Positions 47,956 to 59,700 of a stretch of DNA of 64,000 nt are shown piece by piece (within the stretch, counting starts at the first letter, position 1; each line of letters begins with the position of its first letter). The position numbers and the translations under genes are program-made. Source of the DNA: Theristus sp. LFF4_11 (Eukaryota; Nematoda; Chromadorea; Monhysterida; Xyalidae); assembly GCA_030248135.1 (NCBI GenBank), contig JASANC010002890.1, forward strand, positions 1 to 64,000, in the 5' to 3' direction. The notes beneath the pieces are model-generated. The model was not told where the DNA came from, searched no databases, and worked only from the letters and a program-made list of their open reading frames with translations.

Positions 47956-48232
47956 TGGTTTCAAGTAGGTTACGTTTTTTAACATTCCCGAACGATGTCT
48001 GTTGTTTTTTTCTACCAAACCTCTAAACATGTTTGAACATGTTTTTTTCATTGTTGGAACGTTTCCAAGCAGTTTTTTGTTCCTTATTTATAGAGGATGA
48101 GTAGGCTGGTTCGTCACACCAACGGCACAGCAAATGTTTTCTGCAAAAGCGATTGGGAAAACCGTTCAAACGTGTCTGAACGTGTTCGGTTGTTGGCACA
48201 TTTCCAAAATATCTTTTTTCACCTCTTTTTAG

Positions 48233-48851
48233 AGAGCGGACCGATTTGGTTGACTTGTTGGACGGGCGACAGAGCAAAAAAAGTATGTTGAAAATTGTGA
48301 ATTTTGTGATGGTGGCCGAAATTAAGACGTCAAGAAAGATTGATTTGCCTGGTGTTGCACGTGTTTTATGGAATGTCTCATTTGCCCCTTGGAGGATCAA
48401 TGCCTTGGTGGCGCAGCAACGGCGCCCTCGTTGTGGCATTACTTTCTGGCCTAGCGGCCGTCTCGTGTGTCTTGGAACAAAAAGTGAAATGGAAGCTAGA
48501 CTGGCTATGAGAAGATTTTGTCGCCGTTTACAGAAAGCGGGATTGACAGACGCTCGTCTTGAGAATTGCAAAATTGGAAACATTGTGGCAAGTGGTCGCC
48601 TGGACAGAACAAACCTTGATTTGGCAAATTTGAAAAACGCTGTTTACAATGCAGAGCAGTTCCCAGGCGCCACAATATACTATAAAAAATCACAATTTTG
48701 CTCTTCTCCACTGGCCGCTTCATAATAACAGCGTGTAAATCGCTGAGACAGGTGTATAAAACCTGTGATTAGTTGTATGACATGATTTCTGCAGATCGAT
48801 GCTGAAACTGGGCGTGATCGTGTTTTACGGGGCGCTGTTCACTGCTTCTAG
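48233..48851 (+). CDS. TBP-related factor, frame interrupted once
   Basis: The first TBP repeat is visible as LKIVNFVMVAEIKTSRKIDL, INALVAQQRRPRCGITFWPS, GRLVCLGTKSEMEARLAMRR and FCRRLQKAGL. The second starts ARLENCKIGNIVASGRLD and runs to EQFPGATIYYKK. At AAAAAA (about 48683-48688) the frame must move by -1, because only then does it continue as ITILLFSTGRFIITACKSLR, the expected next strand of the repeat. Without the shift it stops at 48723. A donor at 48751 and an exon at 48795-48851 (IDAETGRDRVLRG, ending HCF) complete the protein in phase. The acceptor at 48232 implies an upstream exon, not found. TBP-type proteins bind the TATA box as a saddle; this one is strongly diverged. The break could be a sequencing error, a young pseudogene or programmed frameshifting. 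Confidence 0.65.
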
Positions 48852-48959
48852 CGAGGTATTACAAGTGTTATTATTGGTGAAAAAAGTTTTTCTACAAAAA
48901 AGGGGGAAGTATGTGGACTACCGCTCACTGCTAGTGGTTGTTGTTGTTGTTGTTGTTTG

Positions 48960-49232
48960 TTGCCGTGCTGCTGCTGATTATTGTTCCGTCGGCAGACGCA
49001 GCGCCTTCGCGACCTGTGCCGGCCGGTCCCACAGGTCTCGCGCGACGACGTCGAGCGCTCGAATAGGACACGTGAAGATGTGGCGGACGTCTTCGTCAGC
49101 GTCGTTGCAGAGTGGGCATCGCGCTGGACATCGACTGTCTATCTTGTGCTGGTTTTTTGACTTTTTTTGACTGAGTAGCAGGCAGGTGTTTACGTATATA
49201 TCAATGTCGAACGTTTTAAAGGGATGTCGCAT
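48960..49232 (-). mobile_element. Non-LTR retrotransposon remnant (ORF2 C-terminus)
   Basis: The minus-strand frame contains CPLCNDADEDVRHIFTC, a C-x2-C-...-H-x4-C motif typical of the zinc-binding end of non-LTR reverse transcriptases, preceded by SRCPAR and followed by RALDVVARDLWDRPAQVAKA. No reverse-transcriptase core is next to it, so it is a 5'-truncated or decayed fragment. Confidence 0.65.
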
Positions 49233-49239
49233 GTAATGA

Positions 49240-50060
49240 AATGGTCAGAAAACGAAATAATTTTTTTTCTTTTTTCCAAATATTAGTACCGAGAGGTACC
49301 CGTTCAAAAATTGAATCCTCCCTATTCGTTTGGCTTATTGCCATTAGCTGAGAAACACCATTGGTAACTTTTTAACTTGTTCCAATCGGTGTGTGTACGC
49401 TATGTTGGGTATATCATGGATGGATGAAACATCAGCCCAATATAAGCAGTTTGTTGCTGCAATTTAGTTGAGTCTAACACTGCGTGAAGCAACGGCAAGA
49501 TTGTACGAGATTTTTTTCGGAATAAAATGTTTGTATTCGCGAATAAAAAGGTTGATATTGAGAGCATGACAAACATGACAAAATAAGGCAGTAACATAGA
49601 ATTCAATGTAATGTTGAGATATCAAAGTTCAGTGCAATGTGCGAAGAAAAACTAATCATACCCCGAGCCATCCCGGGCAGAGGCCACAAGGGATCTGGAC
49701 GGAAGTATGCGTCGTAATTGTGAACACACAGAACACTGAAAGTTTGACACTACTTTTTATGTGGATACCTTAACGGGGAGGGGGGTTTTTTAAGAGATGG
49801 GTGTTATTCTTATAGGCTCAACCTTACTTATGCCTGGCGGGTTTCGGCGCTTTAATTCGAGACCCGGCTTAGACCATTCCTGGAGCGCCATAAACGCCAT
49901 AAGCGTTTATCCTAGATGCAGGTGCATCAACGGTCGTCAGTCGAAACCGGGAATGGCAGCTTAAAATTTTTTTAAAGACGTATAAGAGATATGTTTGTTG
50001 GGGAAGTTGACTAATTTTACTAACTTCTTGGTTTCTTAAAAAGAAGAGGTAATTTTTTCA
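49240..50060. other. No gene recognised
   Basis: There are AT-rich stretches and an unassigned unique block at 49810-49960 (around GCGCTTTAATTCGAGACCCG). I see no splice-consistent frame. Confidence 0.35.
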
Positions 50061-50097
50061 TTATATTTCAAACCATCAATATTTGACAATGCAATTT

Positions 50098-50324
50098 ACC
50101 CCTTCGCCGTGGTCGTCGATACGCGAACGTTTTTTGGTGGTGCGGTCGATTTCGTGGTCACCCGTGCTCAAATTCTCGCTGTTCTCAGTGTTGTCGTCCA
50201 CAATGGCGCTCGAAGCATTGGCTGCAGGATCTGTTCGTTGTTGCCGTTGTTGTTGATCAATGGCTACGTCGTTACGCGGGGGAAGCGGCTGACTTGGCGA
50301 ATAGACTTCGTCTTCCATTTTCAT
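50098..50324 (-). CDS. Possible first exon, hydrophilic protein
   Basis: From an ATG at 50324 (MKMEDEVYSPSQPLPPRNDV) the frame is Gln/Asp/Ser-rich, ends KKRSRIDDHGEG and meets a GGGTAAAT donor near 50100. It resembles a disordered N-terminus with a nuclear localisation signal. Neither its gene nor its next exon was identified. Confidence 0.3.
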
Positions 50325-50639
50325 TAGTAATTAGAACTTTTATTATTGAATTGTGACTGAAATCAAATGCAAATTTAAATTGGTTTTTGTTTCCGGCCAA
50401 GAAATATTGATGTATTGTTTCCGGCCATAAAGCGGTTTATTGATCGAATTTGATGTAATTTTTTTAAAAAAATTCTAATTTTATTTTTCAAAATAATTTT
50501 AGTAAAAAGGAACCAAAATGTCCATTTTGTGAAGGTGGTAAATATGGCCGCCGATTTTTTTAAAAAAAGGAAAACGGGGTTGTGGTGAAACATCATGTTG
50601 GTTTAATGTACTTTTTTTCCTTGATGATTCAGGTATTAT

Positions 50640-50921
50640 TTATGGTGGCTTTTGTAGCGCATGAAGAATTCGATTCATAGCTTGTTTTTTGTTGAAGATA
50701 CCGTATTTGTATAGAATTGTGGTGTATTTTGCTAAGGCTTTACAAATGCCTGCGTAGACGGTGTGCAGTTCATGTCCATTTTCAGTGAAACCCTTTATAA
50801 GTTTGGAAAGGTCATTATTAGCACCATCCAGATGGGTGTTTATCCTGAATATTCGAATGCAGTGACCCATAATTACGCCCAGGGTTTTGTAACCCAGTAA
50901 CCCATAAGTCATGGCAAACAT
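50640..50921 (-). CDS. Unknown 93-residue frame, possibly a retroelement remnant
   Basis: It starts at MFAMTYGLLGYKTLGVIMGH and continues IRIFRINTHLDGANNDLSKL and FTENGHELHTVYAGICKAL. Composition is protein-like. The pattern R.....L...L..NGH faintly resembles the region after the polymerase core in Penelope-like retroelements. This is only a resemblance. Confidence 0.3.
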   Translation of the reverse strand: MFAMTYGLLGYKTLGVIMGHCIRIFRINTHLDGANNDLSKLIKGFTENGHELHTVYAGICKALAKYTTILYKYGIFNKKQAMNRILHALQKPP

Positions 50922-50939
50922 CTGGATTAACCGTCCCTA

Positions 50940-53140
50940 GTATTAACTCTCAAAGACGGGTACAACTGTCTCAAAAAATGCAAAACACAAGCAAACAGAC
51001 AGCCAACGAAAAAAGCAACCAATAATAAAGGGCACATATTAATTGAAGGACAACCAGGAAAAGCCGTCGACACAAACCGTAACAGAGACAAGAAACCAAA
51101 ACAGTTTCGTTGAATTAAAAACCAAGACAGTTACAAGAAATTTTACTACACTGTCATGTTTTCACACTGCTTATCATTGCTCATAACCGGACTTCCGAAG
51201 TGATATATTGTCACGCGGGGTCAAATTGAATTTTTTTACGAAATTGCCAAACCACTGTGGAAAAGTTATTCGCAGGTTCCCACCAATTGGCAGACCAGAC
51301 TCGCTGGTCTGCCATCCACTTAAAGATGATGGCAGCGAACACTGAAAATGGAATTGCGTCTTTCACTGCAGAAAACAATCAATCTGTTATGGTAAAAATA
51401 TCAGAATGGCAAATTGTGTGAATAAAAAAAGAAAAAACAATTTGCATCTGGAAAGAAAAACTCGCATCTGTTCTGAGCGCAGAACCGCTCACGCACGCTC
51501 AGACTCGAAGTGAAACATCAGGGTGATAAAAGACTAATCAAATGCGATTCGGCATTCGGAATTTTTTAAGCTACTGTATGTGCGTATTGCTTTTTTATCT
51601 TTTTTTGTGTTGTGAACACTCGGTTTGTCACCAACGCTCATTATTTGATCTTTGTTACAGCTAAATCAACCCTCTGCGTATCACATTTCACGTTTCAAAC
51701 GTTTCACGATTTTTCATGTTTTCTTGATATTCTGCTGCAGTGAGTGATAGGGGCAACATACCGTGAAAAAAATTTGGTCAGAAAAATCTCCTAATGTTTT
51801 CGAATAGTGTTCTAATTTTCAGCTCGAAACACATCAGCACACGCCAGTGAGCGCATTTTGAAATTGTAACCTTTGCTTCACCCTGTAGTCACCCAACGAT
51901 TTATAGCCAGTGCACAAAAACGTTTAAAAATTTGGCAAAAAGCAGAATTTTTATTGTTGGAAATTTTTAAAAAGAATAAACAAATGTTACCTGAAATGTT
52001 GCAAAAAGCACAAGAGGCAGCATGAGCGAGATAGAGGCAGTCAGTTTGCAAAACATAAATAAATGTTACTGAAAATGATTAATTATTTTTTAAACAGCGT
52101 GAGCAAGTTAGAAAAAACATGGGTATTTTTGTCGCAGGAATTTTTTTATCAAATATCAAAGAAAATGGCTAACTGGCATTTTTCGGATTTTCGAAAAAAA
52201 TAAATAAATATTGCTGAAAATTATTTATTCTTGGATTTTTAAAAATAAATAAATAAATATTGCTTAGAATAGTTATTATTTTTAGAGGGAGGGCTACTCT
52301 ATGGAGTCCTAGTCAACTACTTGGACCACCAGCACGATCAAAACAGGCTGGTCATCTTTTGATCTTAAGTGTTTATTGCATGTGTTCGCTGATTCCGCGA
52401 GATTCACTGCCGTGGCCAGCCGCTGTTTGTGCGAATTTCATCTAACACTCTGTCGTAAAGCCACGGACAAAAAGCATCAGATCTGTCGGTCAGCGTGTGC
52501 AAGTGTGCTGGTGACAATTGTGGCCGAGTAAGCTGCACATTGAAAATAAGACCATTATTGATCCTAGGGTTGGCATGGAAAAAAACGGTTTTTTCAGTTT
52601 TTTGGAAAAAGTAAACAACCGGTTTTTACCTTAAAAATTTTCAAACTTCGTGGTCAAAAATCACAATTCTTCGATTGATTGATTAAATGTAAAATTATAT
52701 TTTTGAAAAAACGGTGCAGTGAACTGTGTCGAACTGAACTGGTGAAACATCATTTTGCAGAAGCTTTTGTGTCAAGGGTCAAGTAAAATACGAATGAAGA
52801 CAAGGTGACTGCTAAACTAAGACAGTTTCATGCTTGATGCGGCAATTCAAAATGGCCCTGGTGACTCAGCGGTGTCTCAGGGACACGGATCACTTCATTA
52901 ATTTTGAATTCCCACGTCGTGCATGAAACTGTCTATGCGCGCATTGAGTCTCGGAACCAAAATAAAACATAATACAGTATGGCCAAATAAATAAGGCAGT
53001 CCACCAAGGCGGGATCAGTCGCAGACTAGGAGTTGTCTTTTTCAAAAATGCCAACATACTTCCTAATCATGCACGAAGAATCCATTAGTATAACAAACAC
53101 GTCATATTTGACACACAATTGGGTTTCTGTACGGTTTTTT
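50940..53140. other. Repeat-rich intergenic region
   Basis: It holds the inverted copy of a dispersed repeat and AT-rich sequence with A/T runs. No gene is recognised. Confidence 0.4.
51540..52310 (-). repeat. Dispersed repeat, copy 2, inverted
   Basis: Read on the minus strand it has AGTAGTTGACTAGGACTCCA, GAGTAGCCCTCCCTCTAAAA and AATAACTATTCTAAGCAATA, then CTCGCTCATGCTGCCTC, in the same order as 40785-41400. It is longer and more expanded in AAATA runs. Confidence 0.6.
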
Positions 53141-53147
53141 CTTTCAT

Positions 53148-56100
53148 TCAAATTTCGCGCGCTGCTTGCACCCTGAAAAAAGCTGCCATGTTTACTCGGC
53201 CATTCCGTATCTGATATTTACCATATTCGATCATGGGGCACGCACGCAGCAGTGCGTTTGTGCATGAGCAAATATGGTGCTGCTGCAAAGAAAACAAACT
53301 GAAAAAACAGTCTCGAACTGACGAGCACGTCGCCGATGGTGTCCGTCTCCAAGGGACAGAGCACGTGCAACTGCGCCAGCTGTTCGCATTGTCGCGCAAT
53401 CGCGCGCACCGCCACGTCAACGGCGCGATCCGGCTGCGTGCGCACGGTCACGTGACGCAGACGGTCGGCGTACAACTGCAGCAGCAACTCGACGATCTGC
53501 GGCGCCACCGTGTACGACTCGAGTTTCACCCGGCGCACTGGCATCGCCGGCTTGCAGACGTCGCGAATCTGCACTGGTTGGACGTGACGGCACACTGATG
53601 GTTGCGGTACAGTGACAAACACACCGGCACACACGTATGCGAACCGTAGCGCGCGCATCTGTACTTGCGCAACACTACTGAGTTATAATAAGACAGAGCA
53701 CTTTGGCAATGTAATTTACTGATTTCATGAAACTTCACTGTGTTCGTGTATTTCATGAATCAATGATTGATTCTCAGCAATAAGTCCTTGCGAAGAAACA
53801 CACTACAAAAAAATTGAAACCAAATGCCATGTGGAGAGCGAATCGAGTTTGTTGATTGGTTCAATGGTTCAGTGCGGTGAACAAAAAACAAATTGCGTCT
53901 TCAAGCACCGCGTGGTGGCACACACACACACACACACATACTACTGTCGCACGGGAGCATGTTCGGGAATATATTTATCCAAGTCAATGGCAGCCAATCA
54001 GCTGCTCGCATGCAAACGTGCGTCCCATTGCGTTTCAAATTCAGTGTTCCATCAAAGTGTACTGGCTCCTTATTTACCTTCGCCAGCGGGCAAGTGTAGT
54101 CGAAGCGTAAAGTGACCGCGAGCTCATCGCCGTTTGCGGCACATTGTTGCACCGAATCACTGACGTGCATCCATGCCGTGTCGGAGACAGTGCCCGGCGA
54201 AAGTGTGTCCTGAGAACAAGAATAGTGCGTCTCGGCGGGTGTGTGAACATTCCAAGCGTGTGTCCAGAAATAAACTGTGCACAACTTTCTGATGACATAT
54301 GAACTATTGTTGCAACCTGTCGTTTCGCCAAAATCGATATGTGTCGGAGTGAGTATGCGGCGTGTTCAGCCAACGCGCACAATACTGAGTCCGACAACGA
54401 TGAATAGAAGACACGCAAATCGGACAAATTAGTGGCGTTTTCGGCAAGCTCTTGCAGCACTGCCGGTGTTACCTGAAGCGAAATACAGACATCAGGGTGG
54501 AAGCCAGCCACAAAGCCTTTCAAAACGTAGTTCAAAGAGACGAGAGAAATGAATACACTAGTTGCATACTGTTTGACTGGTTCCATGAAAAGCAGTTACC
54601 AATTTTGGATGCAGCATGCAGGTGTTGAAAAAACTTGCCAGCCATTAGCTTCACTACAAGAAGTGTATCCCCATTACAACGTCAACCGACCTTGCACACG
54701 AGACATCTGCTCTGCAAGTCCACGCATCGCAACGATCGAAAGTGTCCACCGAATGAGCTCACCAAATCGTCGGTGAGCGTGAACGGGAATTTCGACAAGT
54801 CCAATCGGTGTAATTGGCTCTTATTGGTGGCGTTTACGGTCAACGATGATGATTCAGTAGAATTTATGGACGTATTTTTGGAGTCAGTTTTTCCGGCTGC
54901 ACCAAACGCGCGCAGTGCCTCCAGCAATTCAAGGCCTCCATAGAAAAGTGGATTCTCGCCAGTGCACACGAGACGGAGGCAGTGCACTTGGCTGCATTCA
55001 AGCTGCAAACAATGATTCAAGCTGTTCAAGCTGCAAACAATGATTCAAGCTGTATTGTATTCAGAAAAGCGCAATTGTATCCAAGGATATTTATTAGCGC
55101 GTTGGAGATGGTCCACGCAATCACTCATGATCCTGTTACCCCCTGCTGGTGTGAAGAGGGCGCATTCGGTTTGGGCACAACAAACACACTTGGGGTATTG
55201 CAGCATCGTGCGAGTGTGCGTGAGTGCTTGTTTGTTTGCTTGTGACTGTGCAACAATACTGTGTCATTAAATGGGACTGTGCGTGTGCACTGTTTCAACA
55301 GCATGTGTGTACTTTGTGATTCCGCATTCCACAAACAGCCACGAAACTGGATGTCGTTGGCTTGGCACGTGCCTGCTCGCAACAACGCAACCGCACACAG
55401 TATTCGCAGGATTTCCCAAAGTGTGTAATTATCGGCAAAGAATAAAAAAAATGTTCCACCAGGATAACTAAGAACTGCAAAATTGGTCAACTCTGTGTGA
55501 AATTGATTAGTGTTCACACCACTGAGCATGGGCATGCAGTGCTGATATTGATCAATCATAATGACAACTATACAGCGCACATTTCATGACAACAAACTTT
55601 AACGGTGTGTCACTTCATAGCCCACAAAGCAAAAACTGTCTTTGATACAGCGACAAGGTTGCGGAGCACACGCTAAAATTGATTTCCAACAGTGTAAACA
55701 AGCACATTACATAATACCAGTAACCAGTACAGAAAACCCCGTTACCAGAAAACGACGTCACCTTTGCGAACGAATGCAAACATTCACAAGCGAGCAGCCG
55801 ATTTTCGATATCGGCCTGATTCAAGTGGATTTCAACGGTGCGCACATGCCTGCCGAAGCTGAAAACAACCGAGTGTTCGTTTCAAGTAACGTTTGTTTAG
55901 TCGTGTTGGTTGTTTTTGCGTGATTCTCTCAGTCTTCTCAATTGAAGGCTACCTGTTTCACTCAACATACAAGATCCTTTTTGAGAAACCGTTTTTTGTG
56001 TGGGACTTACTGGTTGCAATACGATCTAAGGAGCAAGCTGCGTGGTATGCGTCAATCTACCAAACCGCGTATTTTTGCGCATTTTGATCCCATACCCACA

Positions 56101-56351
56101 GATCCAACCATTAACATCACTTACCACTCAATAAGTTGCAGTTGCTGTTTTCCCTGGTCGTAGCCAGATTCAAACTTGAACCGATATCTGCGCCATAACT
56201 GCGGAGCCAGAAAGCCTTGTTCGTACCATTCTCGGCAGACTAACGCGGCGGAAAAACGATCTTTCAAACTGAAATACTCAAGTATTGAGACGAGACAGTG
56301 GGGCGGCAAGCGACTCACCCAGTCTGCTTTGGGCTTTGCGGAAAACGTCAT
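53148..56351 (-). CDS. F-box/leucine-rich-repeat protein (FBXO33/FBXO39-like)
   Basis: Exon 1 (56351 to about 56125) begins MTFSAKPKADWVSRLPPHCL and contains the F-box: VSILEYFSLKDRFSAALVC, then REWYEQGFLAPQLWRRYRF. An AG acceptor just before the ATG implies a 5'-UTR intron. Exon 2 (about 55861-55761) reads FGRHVRTVEIHLNQADIENR. Later exons give LRR-type segments: VHCLRLVCTGENPLFYGGLE and LHRLDLSKFPFTLTDDLVSS (54980-54690); VTPAVLQELAENATNLSDLR (54480-54340); SDTAWMHVSDSVQQ and VTLRFDY (54215-54080); and RRVKLESYTVAPQIVELLLQ to HVLCPLETDTIGDVL (53600-53322). A last short exon near 53220-53148 is uncertain. F-box proteins recruit substrates to SCF ubiquitin ligases through SKP1. The F-box plus irregular repeats and the AW..V..S segment fit FBXO33/39, but other FBXO/FBXL proteins are possible. 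Confidence 0.65.
53924..53941 (+). repeat. CA microsatellite
   Basis: A short uninterrupted CA run after GGTGG, inside an F-box gene intron. Confidence 0.7.
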
Positions 56352-56715
56352 TTTTCTGCAAAACATAGTCATTCATGTTTTGGTTGAGAACAATTCCAAC
56401 ATACACATATCTTTATCTTCATCTTCAAATAGAAGGTAGAAAATCTGGGAAAAGCACCACCCAAAAGAATTGGAAACTGAAGCCGAAAAACACCGTGCTG
56501 CAATAATTTATTTCTGAAACAGTTTGAACAAGCATAATTTTCACAACAGACCTTCATAAGACCCTATCTCAGTAAAAACCTCACCACCAGTGAAACGCTA
56601 AAAAAACAATCACACCATCCACCATTATGTAAAAGAAAACCAAAAACAACAAACACCACCGTATCACAGAACACCGGGCGACACAAGAATGTCTTCCCAG
56701 CCACAATGCAAACTG

Positions 56716-59700
56716 CTAAAACAACGTCGTGTCGTTCGTGAACAGCGCCGCCATTCGGAACTCCTCGGCCGACAGCGCCGCGTACAAGCGCTGCGGTACA
56801 GGCCGTGAATTGCGACCGGGCCGTGGCACCAGCCACCGTAGCGTGTACTCCTTACGGGTCGGCTGCTGTTGCTGCTGAGGTTCGTTCGGCCTTCGACCCT
56901 TGGCCGCACCGAAGAACACGCGGCCCAACGCGGAGCCGAGCGCGCTGTACGAGGCGCCAAACACGGGCACCGCGTCGTGCGCCACCATCAGCGCACGCAC
57001 GAACGCCGTCGTCTCTTTGCACGTCAGCGTCGTCGTCGATGCGTCGGCTTTGTTGCTCGTTTTGGCGTTCGGAGCGGTTCGCGGTGGCTCAGAGGAATTC
57101 TCGGCCGCAACGAGCGAGTCGAAACGCGACCGAAGTGAACGGTATTGACCGACGGTTGTTTCAACCCAGTGGAAGCAGTGCAGCAGATCCTGAAGCGAGA
57201 AAAATTGGAAACATCGGAAAACGAGTATCACCTCACCATAACGGTTGTCATGGAGTCATTTTTTTCAAATTTCTTGACAAAACGAGTATCTTACGTCTGA
57301 AACCCATACATTTCCGATCGTCATAGAACGAACTCTTTACAGAATTGCTTTGCCAGAAACCATAAAGGGTCACAGGTTCACTGTTTGTAGCACTACTGCA
57401 AACAGCTGCCTCTCTCACCCTGTACTCATCTACGCTTGTGTTTCGCGACGTCACGTGACGCAGTTTATGTGTCGCCGTTGTCAATTTGCTGCCGATCAAG
57501 TCGAGCACGTCTTGCGCTGAGAGAGAAAATAAAACAATATTTACAGAAAGAATCGTTTCTTTTCAGTATCAAAACAAGCAACAACATCGTGATAAGACAG
57601 ACCTTCTTCGATGAGCTGATGCATCGCAGCGCCAAACAGCGCCGGCAACAACAGGCGGAACACATCGCTGACCGTGCAGCCGCCGAGCCAGTGCAAGATC
57701 TGCAAGGAAACGGCAGAAACCGTGAAAACAATCGTGACACAACACAAAAACCCACTTTTGCTTTGCTTCCGCGACAACGAGACGATCAGCTTCAAGTGAA
57801 TAGTTGTTACATGAAAAACGGAATCGCCACACAAGCAAAGTGTCTTCTTGACTGTCACTCTCAGCAACAGACAATACGACACCAGCTGGTCTGGCGATCA
57901 GCGTTCAAAACCGTCCAGTAGCTTCATTCACCTGTTCGGCGACCTTTGACTCGTTGAACAAGCGTTTCTGTCGGCTGACCGGCACTGGCTTTGCGGTGTG
58001 CCATGTTTGCTGCCAGATATTGCTTTCGTCGGACATTCGCTCTGATAAGTGACCTGTGAATTGTGATGTGCTCCGTGCTTTTAGGCGTTTACACTTTGTG
58101 TCAAGGGTGGTCACGTTACAAGTGACCCATTGCTAGCGACCGGACAATTACGCCATGATACACATCACAAATGCATGATAAAAACTATGAATTTTGCATT
58201 TGATGTAAGAGTACCATGAAAGTGTCATACACAGGTTCCATTCTACAAACACGTTGTCACAAATTATCTCCAAATTACCCCTGCTGCACCCCATACCGTG
58301 TGCGTCCGTTTCGCCCGCAGGCACAACCCAATCGCGTGGCGAATGCCATCGCACGAAATCGGCCAGAACACAACCAGGATTCGCAGCCTGCAACAGTCGC
58401 AAAAAAGTAGAAAAGTTACTTTCGCCTTTCCTCTATTTTTGATTTTTTTGTTCTCCTCCACTGAGTGCCTCAATCGCGACTAAAAAACAGTGAGAAATCA
58501 ATTCAGATACCAATGCTATCATCAGTCGTCTGGTCACTTGCAATTACCACAATTTTCACAATCAAAACCTCTAAGCTCTACAGTGACCAACAATTCAGCT
58601 CCAGTCGCTGTTTGGTGATGAGCAATAAACTTCATAGTAAAAAATAACAGGCAAAAAAGCCAAAAAACGAAAGTTGGTAAAAACCGCTGCCATTGTGGTC
58701 TCGGTATAACCAACGGTTTTGATGTTGGCCAGGCCGAAATGCAGTGAACATCATACACATTGGTTGATTTGCTGCCCGACCAACGCCCAGTTTTACCCAA
58801 ACTAATCAAACCATTCAGAGAAGCAGTGCCCCCCTGTAACCTTGAATGCTTGCATGTCACTCGCGAGCACGTCCGCGTGCATTCGTGCGCTCACGTCTGT
58901 GCCACCGCCGAACGCACCAATCAGCTCCATATGATCGTCCAGCATGTCCTCCGTCATTGGACTCGGCTCCTGCGAGGTAAATTGAAAAAACAACGCTTGC
59001 GAAAGAAATCGAGGTTTTCGCGGCATAATTTAAATGTGCAGTAATTTAGTTGTTTGTCTCCCCCGTGGTCGTGGACACTTGTTAGTCCGTACGTACGTCC
59101 GTACGTACGCCATTTCCACTGCATGTCCCTTTTCACAATTTTCTTCTGATTTTGAATGTCCACCAATGTGAGTTAGTCAAGCATTCAGTCACCTGCGTAA
59201 CGGGCACATACAGTGGCTGGCTGGGACGTTCGAGTAATCTGACTTTGTCGCCGTCCAGCGGGCGCAGTCTGCCTTCAGCTGTGTCCGTTGATTTTGATTC
59301 CGTCTCTTTCTCGTCGGTGCGAACCGATGACTGCTGAAATTAGACACAAAACTTTGATAAATTTCAAGGTACAAGAGAGACCTGCGCAACACCGATTAAT
59401 TTGATCAATTACTGGCTTGCTAATCAGACCGATTCGCAAGCGCAGCGTATAACAGATAACATCACAGTATTGAAGTTAACAAGGAGCATTCATAAAGCAG
59501 TATTTATTGAATCGTAGCTGCGTGAAAACATAGTTTACGCGGTCACTAAACACTGCTTCCTGAATGCCCTTAACAGAGCAACAACGTTTCATTCAGTGCA
59601 TTCAATTGCACACCAAAGCAACATCACCATCATCAACAACAGCGCACACCGTTTGTTCGGTCCATTCCTCGGACGCATCAAAGAACTCCTGCTCCATGGG

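Noticed and set aside
56805..57326. 173-codon plus-strand Arg/Ala-rich frame
   Set aside because: It is a shadow of the last RAB3GAP1 exon on the other strand.
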